Source: Fen-1254 sp963778945
GTDB taxonomy: Bacteria; Bacteroidota; Ignavibacteria; UBA10030
NCBI GenBank assembly: GCA_963778945.1
Contig: CAVZWL010000007.1
Span: 124,001-188,000, forward strand
Direction: 5' to 3'
DNA length: 64,000 nt
A program made the translations under genes and the position numbers. Position 1 is the first letter of the stretch, and each line of letters begins with the position of its first letter. Of this stretch, positions 37,089 through 46,342 are shown piece after piece. The notes under the pieces were generated by a model that was given only the letters and a program-made list of their open reading frames with translations, was not told the DNA's origin and made no database searches.

Positions 37089-39434
37089 ATGAAAACCATA
37101 CTTGCGTTCATGTCGCTCGTTTCTGCATTGATTCTCAATGCCCAGCAAAAGAATACGCCCGCAGACTATGTCAATGTTTTCATCGGCACATCGAATTCAC
37201 GTTGGATGCTCTTCCCCGGTGCAGCATTGCCTTTTGGAATGGTAAAACTCAGTCCCGATAATCAAAACAATGTATGGAACGGCGGCTACGAATATACTGT
37301 CAGCAGTATTTCGGGATTCAGTCACCTGCATGCCATGAGTTTGAGCGGGGTGAGTCTCATGCCCGTAATCGGGAAATTAGATCTCTATCCGGATTTTGTA
37401 AAAGTTTTTCCCGGCGAGCCCGATGGTCCCTTTGGCAATATGTGGACGGCCGGCTGCCGGTCGCGCTTTAAAAAGGAAACCGAAAAAGGAAGTCCCGGTT
37501 ATTATACGGTCAAGCTTTTAGACTATGATATACAAGTTGAGCTGACTTCTACACTGCGCTGCGGTATAATGCGGCTGACGTATCCGGAATCCCATCAGGC
37601 GCATATTCTCATGAATAACAATTTCCCGACTGAAGAACATTGCAAAGTAATTGAATCATCAACAAGGAAAGTCAGTCCGTCAGAAATAGAAGGTTATGTC
37701 AGACAATCCAATCAGTATGCCGGCATCTACACGGTCTATTATGTTATTGGAATGAGCCAACCGTTCAGTTCGATGGACGCCTGGAAAACAGATGATAAAA
37801 AGGCATTGCAAAATATCTACGGCACGGAATGGCAGAAACCGCGGCAATTCATTGCTGATATCAATGAGTTGAAGGATTCGGGCAGCTGCGGAATTATTCT
37901 CAATTTTGAAACGGTAAGAGACGAACAGATTGTCGTGAGAACGGGAATCTCATTTGTCAGCATCCAAAATGCAAGGCAAAATCTTGAAACAGAGATGAAG
38001 CCGTTCGGCTGGGATTTCGATGCGGTTTTAAAAAATGCACAAAAGATTTGGAACGACTTGCTTGGCAGGGTCGAAATATCGGACAGCAGCGAAACGAATA
38101 AAGAAAAATTTTATACGTGTTTGTATCGCAGCTTCACAGGTAAAAGTATTTTCAATGACATCAACGGGCAGTACCCGGACATGTGCGGAAGAATTCAAAC
38201 GCTTCCTCAGGATGTCGACGCTGTTTACAGCGCCGACGGATTTTGGGGCGGGCAATGGGATCTGGCGCCCCTATGGACTCTGATCACGCCGAATTATGCA
38301 AGCTCGTGGACAAAGGCATGGCTCGAATTGGCCGATAAAGGCGGCTGGATTCCCGAAGCGCCCACCGGCCTGAAATATGCCCCCATCATGGGCGCACAGC
38401 ATCATAATTCGCTTATCATCAGCAGCTATCAAAAAGGCATAAGAGATTTTGATGCCGAAAAAGCATTCAAAGCAATCAAGCATGATCTCACGACGCAGGG
38501 AATCGCCTATCCATGCGGCGGTTATGCCGGCAATCGTCAAATGCAGGCTTATATGGATTACGGCTACGTGCCCGATGAAGACGGCCCGGTATCCAATACG
38601 CTGGAATACGCTTATGATGATTGGTGCGCCGGGCAATTGGCTCTGGCATTAAACAAAACCACGGACTACAAATATTTTAATGACCGGTCGCAAAATTATC
38701 GCAATGTATTCGATTCTTCGACCGGTTTTGTAAGAAGAAAACACAAAGACGGTCATTGGGTCGAACCTTTCGATCTCTTTGCATTTGGCACTCAGGGCGG
38801 CTGGAACGGTTCCGGTTTTATGGAAGGCACTGCATGGATTTATTCTTTCTTTGTTCCGCATGATCCAGCCGGAATTATCCATTTGATGGGTCAGGACAAA
38901 TTTATTGCGCGGCTTGAAGAAGGATTCCAGAAGAAATATTTCGACCTTGGAAATGAGCCGAGTCTGGAGACTCCGTTTCTGTTTAATTATGCGGGCAAGC
39001 CGTGGCTCACTCAAAAATTTTCAAGGTACGTGCTGGACAACTTTTACGATACTTCTCCGTATACGGGCTGGGTTGGCGAAGAAGACGAAGGCCAATTGAG
39101 CGCATATTTTGTTTTGCTTTCGATGGGACTCTTTGAAATGGACGGCGGCTGTTCTGTGGAGCCGTATTATGATCTCAGCAGCCCGCTGTTCAAGAAAGCG
39201 GTCATACATCTGGATCCAAAATATTATAATGGAAAAACATTCACGATCATAACGCTCAACAATTCCGAAAAGAATGTTTATATCCAATCTGCGAAACTCA
39301 ACGGGCAATATTTAGACAAATCTGTTTTATTTCATAAGGATTTGGTAAAGGGCGGCGAACTCATTTTTGAGATGGGGCCTGAGCCCAACAAGAATTGGGG
39401 AATCAATGCTGAGCCCCGGAGCAAGGTCAAATAG
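37089..39434 (+). CDS. GH92 alpha-mannosidase
   Basis: Secreted calcium-dependent exo-alpha-mannosidase family. 781 residues with signal peptide (ILAFMSLVSALILNA). GH92 features: YVNVFIGTSNSRWMLFPGAALPFGMVKLSPD split at the N-terminus, GFSHLHAMSLSG, and in the catalytic (alpha/alpha)6 domain GNEPSLETPFLFNY, and GWVGEEDEGQLSAYF with the catalytic acid region. No frame break in 2.3 kb. Operon with fucosidase and deoC suggests use of fucosylated, mannose-containing glycans. Confidence 0.94.
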   Translation: MKTILAFMSLVSALILNAQQKNTPADYVNVFIGTSNSRWMLFPGAALPFGMVKLSPDNQNNVWNGGYEYTVSSISGFSHLHAMSLSGVSLMPVIGKLDLYPDFVKVFPGEPDGPFGNMWTAGCRSRFKKETEKGSPGYYTVKLLDYDIQVELTSTLRCGIMRLTYPESHQAHILMNNNFPTEEHCKVIESSTRKVSPSEIEGYVRQSNQYAGIYTVYYVIGMSQPFSSMDAWKTDDKKALQNIYGTEWQKPRQFIADINELKDSGSCGIILNFETVRDEQIVVRTGISFVSIQNARQNLETEMKPFGWDFDAVLKNAQKIWNDLLGRVEISDSSETNKEKFYTCLYRSFTGKSIFNDINGQYPDMCGRIQTLPQDVDAVYSADGFWGGQWDLAPLWTLITPNYASSWTKAWLELADKGGWIPEAPTGLKYAPIMGAQHHNSLIISSYQKGIRDFDAEKAFKAIKHDLTTQGIAYPCGGYAGNRQMQAYMDYGYVPDEDGPVSNTLEYAYDDWCAGQLALALNKTTDYKYFNDRSQNYRNVFDSSTGFVRRKHKDGHWVEPFDLFAFGTQGGWNGSGFMEGTAWIYSFFVPHDPAGIIHLMGQDKFIARLEEGFQKKYFDLGNEPSLETPFLFNYAGKPWLTQKFSRYVLDNFYDTSPYTGWVGEEDEGQLSAYFVLLSMGLFEMDGGCSVEPYYDLSSPLFKKAVIHLDPKYYNGKTFTIITLNNSEKNVYIQSAKLNGQYLDKSVLFHKDLVKGGELIFEMGPEPNKNWGINAEPRSKVK

Positions 39435-39539
39435 AATGCCCTCGCAACAAAAAAGTCCGATAAGGCGTATCGTTACTGATAAGCTCAACTTATAAATATT
39501 GGTATTTACTCAGCGTGTTCTTGATGTTCATGATTTTCC

Positions 39540-39656
39540 CTGTAGCCGCGGGCGGTGACCGCGGAGGATTCCCGACGTCACCCGCCTGGATGACTGCCAA
39601 CCCGCTGCGCATTTTGGCGAGCGTCATCAGTCGGGCAGGGCGCCATCGACTACAAA
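39540..39656. repeat. TGTAGCCGCG-type palindromic repeat, copy 1
   Basis: Begins TGTAGCCGCGGGCGG and ends near GACTACAAAAAC; GC-rich interior with small palindromes (GCGGTGACCGC) and CGTCATCAGTCGGGCAGG. A related element with the same start is at 41550. Confidence 0.55.
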
Positions 39657-39727
39657 AACAACGGTACATCAAAATACACTTTGTAGTTACAAGTAGTGAT
39701 TATCTATAGCCCCGACCGTTAAACAGC

Positions 39728-41295
39728 ATGAATAAAAAACTAGGTGCACTCGTAATGAATATACGTATCGGTTATTTGCAGAAATATCTCCGGCAGAAAA
39801 TGACGATTCCAACCGTCTCAGCGGCCGGTTTTCTTTTTTTGACACTTGTCACTTCAGGTCAATACGGATTCTACGGCGATGAACTTTACTATTTTGCATG
39901 CAGCAAGCATTTGGCCTGGGGATATGTAGACCATCCGCCTTTAGTAGCTTTGTTGACTTTCATCGGCACCCGGATTTTCGGTGAGACAATCATCGGACTC
40001 AGATTTTTATCCGGACTTGCCGGCGCTGTCACGGTACTGCTCTCGGCTAAAATTGCCCAAATGCTGGGCGGCGGCAAGTTATCCCAGGCGCTTGCAGCAT
40101 TGTCGATTTGCTTCGCAATAGCTTTTCCTGCCATCAGCAGTTTTTTCTCGATGAATCCCGTCGATATTATGCTCTGCACCTTGTTTATTTATCTGTTTGC
40201 GAAAACGATCGATGCACCTTCTCCGCAGAAGTGGATGAGGCTGGGTGTTCTTTTCGGAGTCGGACTTTTAAATAAGTATACGTTTCTCGTACTTGGACTT
40301 TCGTTGCTGCTTTCTCTCGTCATAACCAGGCGATGGAATGTCTTGAAATCGTTCTGGATGTATGCCGGCGTCGCCATTGGTCTCGCATTATTTCTGCCGC
40401 ACGTGATGTGGCAGGTCGATCATGGCTGGCCTACACTCGAATTTATGCGCAATGCAGCGGAGTACAAAAACCTTGTCTTTGTCGCCTCTTGCATTCCTGT
40501 CGCAGATTATGATCGGTTTGAATCCATTCACGCTCCCGCTGTGGCTGGCCGGATTGCTGTACCTTCTTTTCAGCAAGGAAACAAAAGAACACAGGTTTCT
40601 CGGCTGGACGGCGGTTATCTTTCTCCTCGTCTATATGTTTCAGAATTCCAAGATGTACTATGTGCTTCCGGTTTTTCCTCTCCTGCTGAGTTCCGGCGCG
40701 GTTGCGATTGAACGGTTCTCGCAAAAGCATCTTATCCGATGGCCCAGGCGGGCAATAGCTTCGACAATGATCATTTCCGGCACGCTTCTTATGCCTCTTG
40801 CAGTTCCGATACTGCCGGTGAAACAATTTGTTACATACGCTAAAACTCTCGGTCTTTGGAATTTGATCAGAATGGAAAAAGGCGAGGGGGATGTACTGCC
40901 GATCCACTTTGTATACCGGATGGGCTGGGAAGAGTTGACGGACTCTGTCGCAAGCGCGTATCATGCGCTGCCTCAGAATGAAAAAGAAAAATGCGCGATA
41001 CTTGCTTCGTGGTACGGCATAGCGGGCGCAATCGATCACTTCGGGCCAGGGTCACGGCTTGCCGGATGCAATCTGCCCGAGGAATAATTACTGGATGTGG
41101 GGGACACATAATTATTCCGGCGAAGTGGTTCTTGCGGTCGGATATGACGCGCATTTTCTGGAACAGTTTTTCGGCAGCGTGAAACGCGCTGCAGTCTTTA
41201 AAAATCCCTATGCTTATGATGCAGAGATTTATTTATGCAAGGAACCGAAAGCTCCACTGGAAAAAATGTGGCCCCAGCTTAAAAGGTTCATTTAA
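39728..41295 (+). CDS. GT39-family membrane glycosyltransferase (ArnT-like), two frame breaks
   Basis: About 521 residues after removing one extra base near 40471 and one near 41047. A polytopic membrane protein that would transfer a sugar from a polyprenyl-phosphate donor. The acidic motif GFYGDELYYFACSKH near the N-terminus and YVDHPPLVALL are hallmarks of the GT39/PMT_2 family. The frame rejoins with KNLSLSPLAFL, then NPFTLPLWLAGLLYLL and MYYVLPVFPLLLSSGAVAIE, and the C-terminal soluble part ICPRNNYWMWG. Close relatives modify lipid A or arabinose/mannose targets; acceptor unknown. Confidence 0.85.
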
Positions 41296-41303
41296 GGATA
41301 AGA

Positions 41304-41512
41304 TAACTACTCAGCGTATTCTGAAAAAATGCTTTTTTGCTCAGTTTTAAATCCCCCTGAATATAGTATCACATAGATGTGATTCATTTTCAGGCCTATG
41401 GCGCCTTTGCAAAGGGAGTTGGAAACGTAAAAATGGATCATGCGGACGCATGATACTTATTTCCCTTTTTTGCGGGGGATTTTAATCCTTAAATTAAACG
41501 CTGAGTAGTTAC
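41304..41512. mobile_element. MITE-like element with terminal inverted repeats and 9-bp direct repeats
   Basis: Termini TAACTACTCAGCGT (41304 on) and ACGCTGAGTAGTTA (to 41511) are exact inverted repeats. AGGATAAGA occurs on both sides (41295-41303 and 41513-41521), as a target-site duplication would. Interior has GCTCAGTTTTAAATCCCCC, CCTTTGCAAAGG, a hairpin ATCATGCG/CGCATGAT, and GCGGGGGATTTTAATCC. 209 bp, no coding capacity. Two related copies are at 26625 and 56094. Confidence 0.82.
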
Positions 41513-41549
41513 AGGATAAGATAATAATTAACTATGCCGAAGAGTCCTT

Positions 41550-41657
41550 TTTGTAGCCGCGACGAGCTTGTCCCGGAAACATCGAAGATGTTTTCGGGAT
41601 GGTCGCGGGCTCTTCCGATACCACCTTGCCCGCGTCGGCAGGTCGGTGTTGGCTACA
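41550..41657. repeat. TGTAGCCGCG-type palindromic repeat, copy 2
   Basis: Starts TGTAGCCGCGAC and ends TGTTGGCTACA, with terminal TGTAGCC/GGCTACA inverted. Internal ATCGAAGATGTTTTCGGGAT resembles DNA near 44020-44060. Confidence 0.6.
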
Positions 41658-41711
41658 GAGGTGAAATGATGAAAAAAATAAACAATCAAATAATGAAATG
41701 TTAGCAATGCA

Positions 41712-42182
41712 ATGAATATCGAGAAATGCACAATTGAAGATTTTAATGAAATTGTCAGAGACATTGCAGACTTTTGGGGAAGCGACAGAACTTTGCATTT
41801 GCATCAGCCGTTTTTAATTTACGAATTCGGAAATACTGCATTTGTAATTAAAGATAAAGGAATCGTTGCCGCTTATTTGTTCGGATTCTTTTCGCAGACA
41901 GAAAATGCAGCGTATGTCCATTTGCTCGGCGTGAGAGAACAATATCAACGGAAGGGACTGGGCAGCATGCTTTACGGTCATTTCATAGAAATTGCAAGAT
42001 CGCACAATATTCATAAGCTTAAGGCAATTACGACGCCCTCCAATCTTAAATCTATTAACTTTCATAGAAATAAAATCGGGATGAGTTTGATTGGCGAACC
42101 GAATGAAAATGGAGTAAATATCGTGAAGAATTATTCAGGCATAAATAATGACCGCATCGTGTTTGAAAAACTATTAGGTTAA
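41712..42182 (+). CDS. GNAT-family N-acetyltransferase
   Basis: 156 residues. Acetyl-CoA binding motif A is visible as VREQYQRKGLGSMLYGHF (R/Q-x-x-G-x-G/A type), following a VHLLGV beta-4 strand. Typical two-layer order: FNEIVRDIADFWG start, AAYLFGFF mid strand, SINFHRNKIGM before the C-terminus. Substrate unknown. A second GNAT gene follows after 5 nt, suggesting a small operon or duplication. Confidence 0.85.
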   Translation: MNIEKCTIEDFNEIVRDIADFWGSDRTLHLHQPFLIYEFGNTAFVIKDKGIVAAYLFGFFSQTENAAYVHLLGVREQYQRKGLGSMLYGHFIEIARSHNIHKLKAITTPSNLKSINFHRNKIGMSLIGEPNENGVNIVKNYSGINNDRIVFEKLLG

Positions 42183-42187
42183 ATGGA

Positions 42188-42718
42188 ATGAAGCTAAGGA
42201 TCGATCCAATGATTAAACCTGCAGCAGATAACGATTTCGATACTATTTATGAAATAATAAACGATGCATCAATCGCCTATAAAGGAATTATTCCGGAAGA
42301 TAGGTGGCATGAACCGTATATGTCCAAAACTGAATTAAAAGAACAAATCGATGACGGCGTTCATTTTTATTGTTATTATGAAGAAAATCAAATATCAGGT
42401 GTCATGGGTATTCAGGATAAGGGAGAGGTCCAATTGATTCGCCATGCGTATGTAAGAACGAATCTAAGGAATAAAGGCGTCGGCGGCGGACTCCTGGAAT
42501 ACTTTATGAGGAAATCAGACAAGCCGATATTGATCGGCACATGGAAGGCCGCATCATGGGCAATTTCTTTTTATAAAAAACACGGATTTTCTTTAGCCTC
42601 AGAAGAAGAAAAAAACCGTCTGCTAAAAAAGTATTGGAAGATACCGGAGAGACAAGTAGAAACATCAGTCGTATTGGTTGACAACGCATACAGAAAACAA
42701 GAGGAAACTCAAAAATGA
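42188..42718 (+). CDS. GNAT-family N-acetyltransferase
   Basis: 176 residues. AADNDFDTIYEIINDASIAYKGIIPEDRW is followed by the acetyl-CoA motif YVRTNLRNKGVGGGLLEY and AISFYKKHGF, the standard beta-5/alpha-4 segment. Not a recent duplicate of its neighbour; only the fold signals are shared. ATG at about 42209 (MIKPAADN) is an alternative start. Confidence 0.85.
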   Translation: MKLRIDPMIKPAADNDFDTIYEIINDASIAYKGIIPEDRWHEPYMSKTELKEQIDDGVHFYCYYEENQISGVMGIQDKGEVQLIRHAYVRTNLRNKGVGGGLLEYFMRKSDKPILIGTWKAASWAISFYKKHGFSLASEEEKNRLLKKYWKIPERQVETSVVLVDNAYRKQEETQK

Positions 42719-42906
42719 AAACGCTCGGCAATTGAGATTCCCTAAGGACACAAAATGGAATAAATGACAAGTGGAACTTTGTGATTGAAAGAAAAACTTT
42801 GTATCATTTTCGCCGGATACCTCATGCAGTCGAAGTTTAGGGAGTGAATGTTCTGACGTTATAATGCCGTGTCATATTTGTGATCGAAATAATTAAGGAG
42901 AGTCCG

Positions 42907-43965
42907 ATGGATAGGAGAAATTTCATTGTCTCGCTGCCGCTGGGTGCAGCTGCAATTCAGTCGACGTTGACCGCGCCTCTCTTGAGCGGCCGTGGCTTCG
43001 ATAAACTTTCCGCTCAGGAAATATCGGCTCTTGAAAACGTAAAGCGTGCCATGCTTTCGATGCAGCGGGCCACATGGGAGCAGGGCGTTGCTATGCAGGC
43101 TTTGCTCGAATTGGGAGAAGAGGAATTGGTTCTTCTCATGGCAAAGGATGCGGTTCTGCGTCAATCGGAGGATGGCAGATTGGCAATGCTGGGTGAAGAG
43201 TTTGCATTGACCGATGCCTGCTCGCCCGGCGAAGCTGTTCTTTGGGCGGCAAAGAAGACCGGAGATCCGGCTTTTCAACGTGCCTTTGATAAACTGCTCG
43301 AATATGTCGAGAAGAAGGCGCCTCGCGCCGCTGACGGTACTATTTATCACTTCACGAACATTCCGCAAATTTGGAGCGATGCGACCTATATGCTGCCGCC
43401 GTTCTTGGCTGGAGCCGGAAAATTTAAAGATGCCGTCCGTCAAATCGAAGGTATTCGGGCGGCGCTGTGGAATCCCGATAAAAAACTGCTCTCTCACATG
43501 TGGGACTACGAAAAAAAAATCTTTCAGCGGAAGGACTGCTGGGGAGTCGGCAACGGCTGGTCGGCAGCAGGAGTGACACGTGTGATTCGCGCGCTTCCGG
43601 ATATTATGGCGGCAGAAAAGAAATTTCTCATCGGCTATGTTCGGGATATTATCGACGGGTGTTTGAAGCACATACGCAGCGACGGCCTGTTTCACAACAT
43701 TGTGGACAATTCCGAATCGTTTGTCGAAACGAATTTGGCGCAGATGCTTGCATATTCTATTTATCGTGGTATCAAAGGCGGATGGATAGAAAGAACGTAT
43801 AAAGATCAAGCGAATCGAATGCGCGCGGCAGCTCATGACAAAGTCGATAAGTTCGGCTTAGTGCAGGGAGTGTGCGGCTCGCCGGAATTCGATCATGCAG
43901 GAACCGCAACCGAAGGCCAGGCATTTTTCCTGATGATGGAAGCGGCATACGCTGAACTGCTGTAG
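42907..43965 (+). CDS. GH105-like unsaturated rhamnogalacturonyl hydrolase
   Basis: 352 residues. The N-terminus MDRRNFIVSLPLGAAAIQ resembles a twin-Arg type export signal (DRRNFI). The body is an (alpha/alpha)6 barrel: RATWEQGVAMQALLELG, IWSDATYMLPPFLAGAG (the Asp region of YteR-type enzymes), GRKDCWGVGNGWSAAG-like, SFVETNLAQMLAYSI and ATEGQAFFLMMEAAY. Matches GH105/GH88 enzymes acting on lyase products of pectin. The family call is fairly sure; exact specificity is not. Confidence 0.8.
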   Translation: MDRRNFIVSLPLGAAAIQSTLTAPLLSGRGFDKLSAQEISALENVKRAMLSMQRATWEQGVAMQALLELGEEELVLLMAKDAVLRQSEDGRLAMLGEEFALTDACSPGEAVLWAAKKTGDPAFQRAFDKLLEYVEKKAPRAADGTIYHFTNIPQIWSDATYMLPPFLAGAGKFKDAVRQIEGIRAALWNPDKKLLSHMWDYEKKIFQRKDCWGVGNGWSAAGVTRVIRALPDIMAAEKKFLIGYVRDIIDGCLKHIRSDGLFHNIVDNSESFVETNLAQMLAYSIYRGIKGGWIERTYKDQANRMRAAAHDKVDKFGLVQGVCGSPEFDHAGTATEGQAFFLMMEAAYAELL

Positions 43966-44360
43966 CGGAGATAAATGGTAATTGCTCGGCATGTTCGTGT
44001 TATACGAGATTCTTGCTATAGTCCTGAAAACATCTGGCGTTGTTTTCGGGATGAACGTTGAGCTTCCTGATAGCAGGAGGCCTAGCCCACCTGCATCATC
44101 TTTTGGCGGGCCTGAGAATGTCGTCCCGCAACGCGGGATGTCTGTTTAATCATACTGATTTTATCAGTTAGCCTCCCTCATCCTCGGCGTCTTTGTTTTA
44201 ATCAGACACGCACATGCGCGTGATAGTAATAGGCCTCCGGCTGTCAGGGCTATTTTCTCAAGAAGCCATACAACACAGCCGCTTCTATCTGCTATTTGCT
44301 TATGAATCAATATTTCTGTAAGTACAACCCATCAACAGAATAAACGATTCACGGAAATCC
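43966..44360. repeat. Intergenic region with GC-rich palindromic repeats
   Basis: 395 bases without a gene. GAAAACATCTGGCGTTGTTTTC, GTCGTCCCGCAACGCGGGATG and GCCTCCGGCTG segments resemble parts of the element at 56094-56373 and the TGTAGCC repeats. No promoter for the next gene could be assigned. Confidence 0.45.
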
Positions 44361-44960
44361 ATGGATAAAATCATTACATATATCAGGGGTAAGGGCGGCT
44401 TTGCGAGAATGAGCGAACTACGTGCTGCATCTTTCCAGACAAGGGATATAGCAAAGCTCGTGCAGGAAGGCCGGATAGAAAAGGTAAAGGCAGGTCTGTA
44501 TAAACTTCCCGAAATCAATACTTCGATTAATATCAATGCGAGTTACGTAGAAGTCTCTCATGCCGTGCCCAATGGAGTCATAGCGCTTGCATCGGCACTG
44601 GCACATTATGAGCTTACAACGTTTGTCCCGCCTGAAATTTATATTGCAATTTCCATGGCAGATAAGCCGCCCAAAATAGAATATCCGCCTGTACGTTTTT
44701 TCTACTATCCTAAACAATTTTTTCATGCAGGCATTGAAACGATAAAAACCCCTGCAGGTACAGTTCGTATATATAACCGGGAAAAATCAATCTGCGATAT
44801 GTTTCGCTACCGGGATAAACTCGGTGAAAATCTTGCACTGGAAGCTCTGAAAAATTATCTTCGCCGAAAAGATTCTAATATCAAGAAACTGTCGGAATAC
44901 GCTGTCATTTGTCGTGTTAAAACAGTGGTGTTCCCCTATATTAAAGCTATAGTCGCTTAA
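44361..44960 (+). CDS. Type IV antitoxin AbiEi-like protein
   Basis: 199 residues. An N-terminal winged helix (GGFARMSELRAASFQTRDIAKL then GRIEKVKAGLYKLP) is followed by the AbiEi core: NGVIALASALAHYELTT, PPEIYIAI, IEYPPVRFFYYP, GIETIKTPAGTVRIYNREKSICDMFRYRDKLG. AbiEi proteins repress their operon and neutralise AbiEii, a nucleotidyltransferase toxin. Here no AbiEii gene follows; instead a Fic gene starts 26 nt downstream. The protein could be an orphan regulator, or the cognate antitoxin of the Fic protein (inference). Confidence 0.85.
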   Translation: MDKIITYIRGKGGFARMSELRAASFQTRDIAKLVQEGRIEKVKAGLYKLPEINTSININASYVEVSHAVPNGVIALASALAHYELTTFVPPEIYIAISMADKPPKIEYPPVRFFYYPKQFFHAGIETIKTPAGTVRIYNREKSICDMFRYRDKLGENLALEALKNYLRRKDSNIKKLSEYAVICRVKTVVFPYIKAIVA

Positions 44961-44986
44961 GCCCTAAGCAATGAAAAGGTAAAACT

Positions 44987-46040
44987 ATGAAATCATTCGA
45001 CCACGATTACTTTCTTTATCAACCTATTTCACAGCAAATGCTGATGAATGTCCGTGCTCTCGGTGAGTTTCGTGGAAGGCAATCTTTATATCGCGATCAG
45101 TTCCCCGAAGTGCTCGAAACCTTGCGACGTGTTGCAGTTGTTCAAAGTACCTGAATCAAGCAATCGAATTGAAGGTATTAACGTTCCAGCAAATCGTCTT
45201 GATGCTATCGTTGCAAAGAAGTCCAAACCGAAGAATCGATCAGAGCAGGAAGTTGCAGGGTATCGTGATGTGCTTTCTGAAATCCATGCCAATCACAATA
45301 AAATCCGTCTTTCACCTGACTTAATTCTTCGTTGGCACAAACAGATGTTTCGATATACGACGGAAGAAGCAGGTATCTGGAAAGAAGAAGATAATGCCAT
45401 TATTGAAGTTCTTCCGGATGAACGTAAAGTAATTCGTTTTCGTCCCATGGCAGCAAGTGCAACACCTCATGCAATCCAGTTCATCTGCGAGCAGTATCTG
45501 GAATATCTAAAACTGGGAACCGTTGAACCGCTTCTTGTCATAGCATCGTTTATTTTTGATTTCGAGTGTATCCATCCTTTCAAAGATGGTAACGGCAGGA
45601 TTGGAAGATTATTAACTCTCCTTCTTCTTTATCAGGCAGGCTATGAAGTCGGGCGATTTATCAGTCTTGAACGAATCATTGAAGAGAGCAAGGAAACATA
45701 TTATGATGCGCTTCACAAAAGCTCGCAGCGATGGCACGAAGGGGAACACGATTTACAACCATGGTGGAGCTATTTCTTTGGTAGCTTGATTGCTGCATAC
45801 AATGAGTTTGAAGCAAGAGTTGGAACCATTACCTCAGCACGAGGCGCTAAACGGGAAATGGTGAATACGGCAATTCAACGATTGCCGGAAGAATTTTCAT
45901 TTTCAGACCTTCAGCGTGTATGCCCGGGAATCAGCTTTGCAACTTTAAAACGGGCGTTGCAAGACTTAAAGCGAAAGAAGAAGATAAAATCGCTTGGCAA
46001 AGGCCGTGATGCCCGCTGGAGACGCCTGCCTGTCGAGTAG
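44987..46040 (+). CDS. Fic-domain AMP transferase, one frame break
   Basis: About 350 residues after removing one extra base near 45151. Fic enzymes AMPylate protein hydroxyls. The catalytic motif HPFKDGNGRIGR is complete (HxFx[D/E]GNGRxxR). The N-terminal region has SNRIEG, matching the inhibitory (S/T)xxxE(G/N) helix, so it is a class II, self-inhibited Fic protein. The C-terminus is a winged helix (FSDLQRVCPGISFATLKRALQDLKRKKKI). The frame break falls just before the inhibitory helix. Organised with the AbiEi gene upstream. Confidence 0.9.
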
Positions 46041-46061
46041 GCAGGAATTGGTTCAATGAGC

Positions 46062-46102
46062 CATTAATGGTATCACCAAAAACTTTGGTGAGCCTATTAA
46101 TG
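46062..46102. repeat. Hairpin downstream of the first Fic gene
   Basis: Nested inverted repeats: CATTAAT (46062-46068) with ATTAATG (46096-46102), and TCACCAAA (46073-46080) with TTTGGTGA (46084-46091). A short open frame here reads ITKNFGEPINDALKRVADF and stops; it has no start and looks like a gene remnant. Confidence 0.55.
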
Positions 46103-46117
46103 ATGCTCTCAAGAGGG

Positions 46118-46185
46118 TGGCTGATTTCAGAAATGAAAAGAAGTAAAGATTGAACAAGTTAGAAGGTTTGGCTGCATTCCTGACA
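46118..46185 (+). repeat. Direct repeat following Fic gene 1 (partner at 47561)
   Basis: About 68 bases similar to 47561-47627, which follows the second Fic gene: shared TGATTTCA, AAATGAAAAGAAGT, TTGAACAAG, GAAGGT and TGGCT-CATTC. It could mark a past segmental duplication. Confidence 0.6.
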
Positions 46186-46342
46186 GATGCATATTAGGGA
46201 TTTGGTTAGCTTGTAAAACGATGTATTGTTAATTGTTGAGTATTTGATTATGTTAAAAACAGTTTAAAAACGAAAGTATTCCATCGTATTTGTTAATTGT
46301 AAAAATAACATTTGTTAATTCTTAATTTCCTGGTTTATAAAT

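Noticed and set aside
41712..42718. The two adjacent GNAT genes as a toxin-antitoxin pair
   Set aside because: Both are acetyltransferases without a DNA-binding antitoxin partner; tandem GNAT genes are ordinary.
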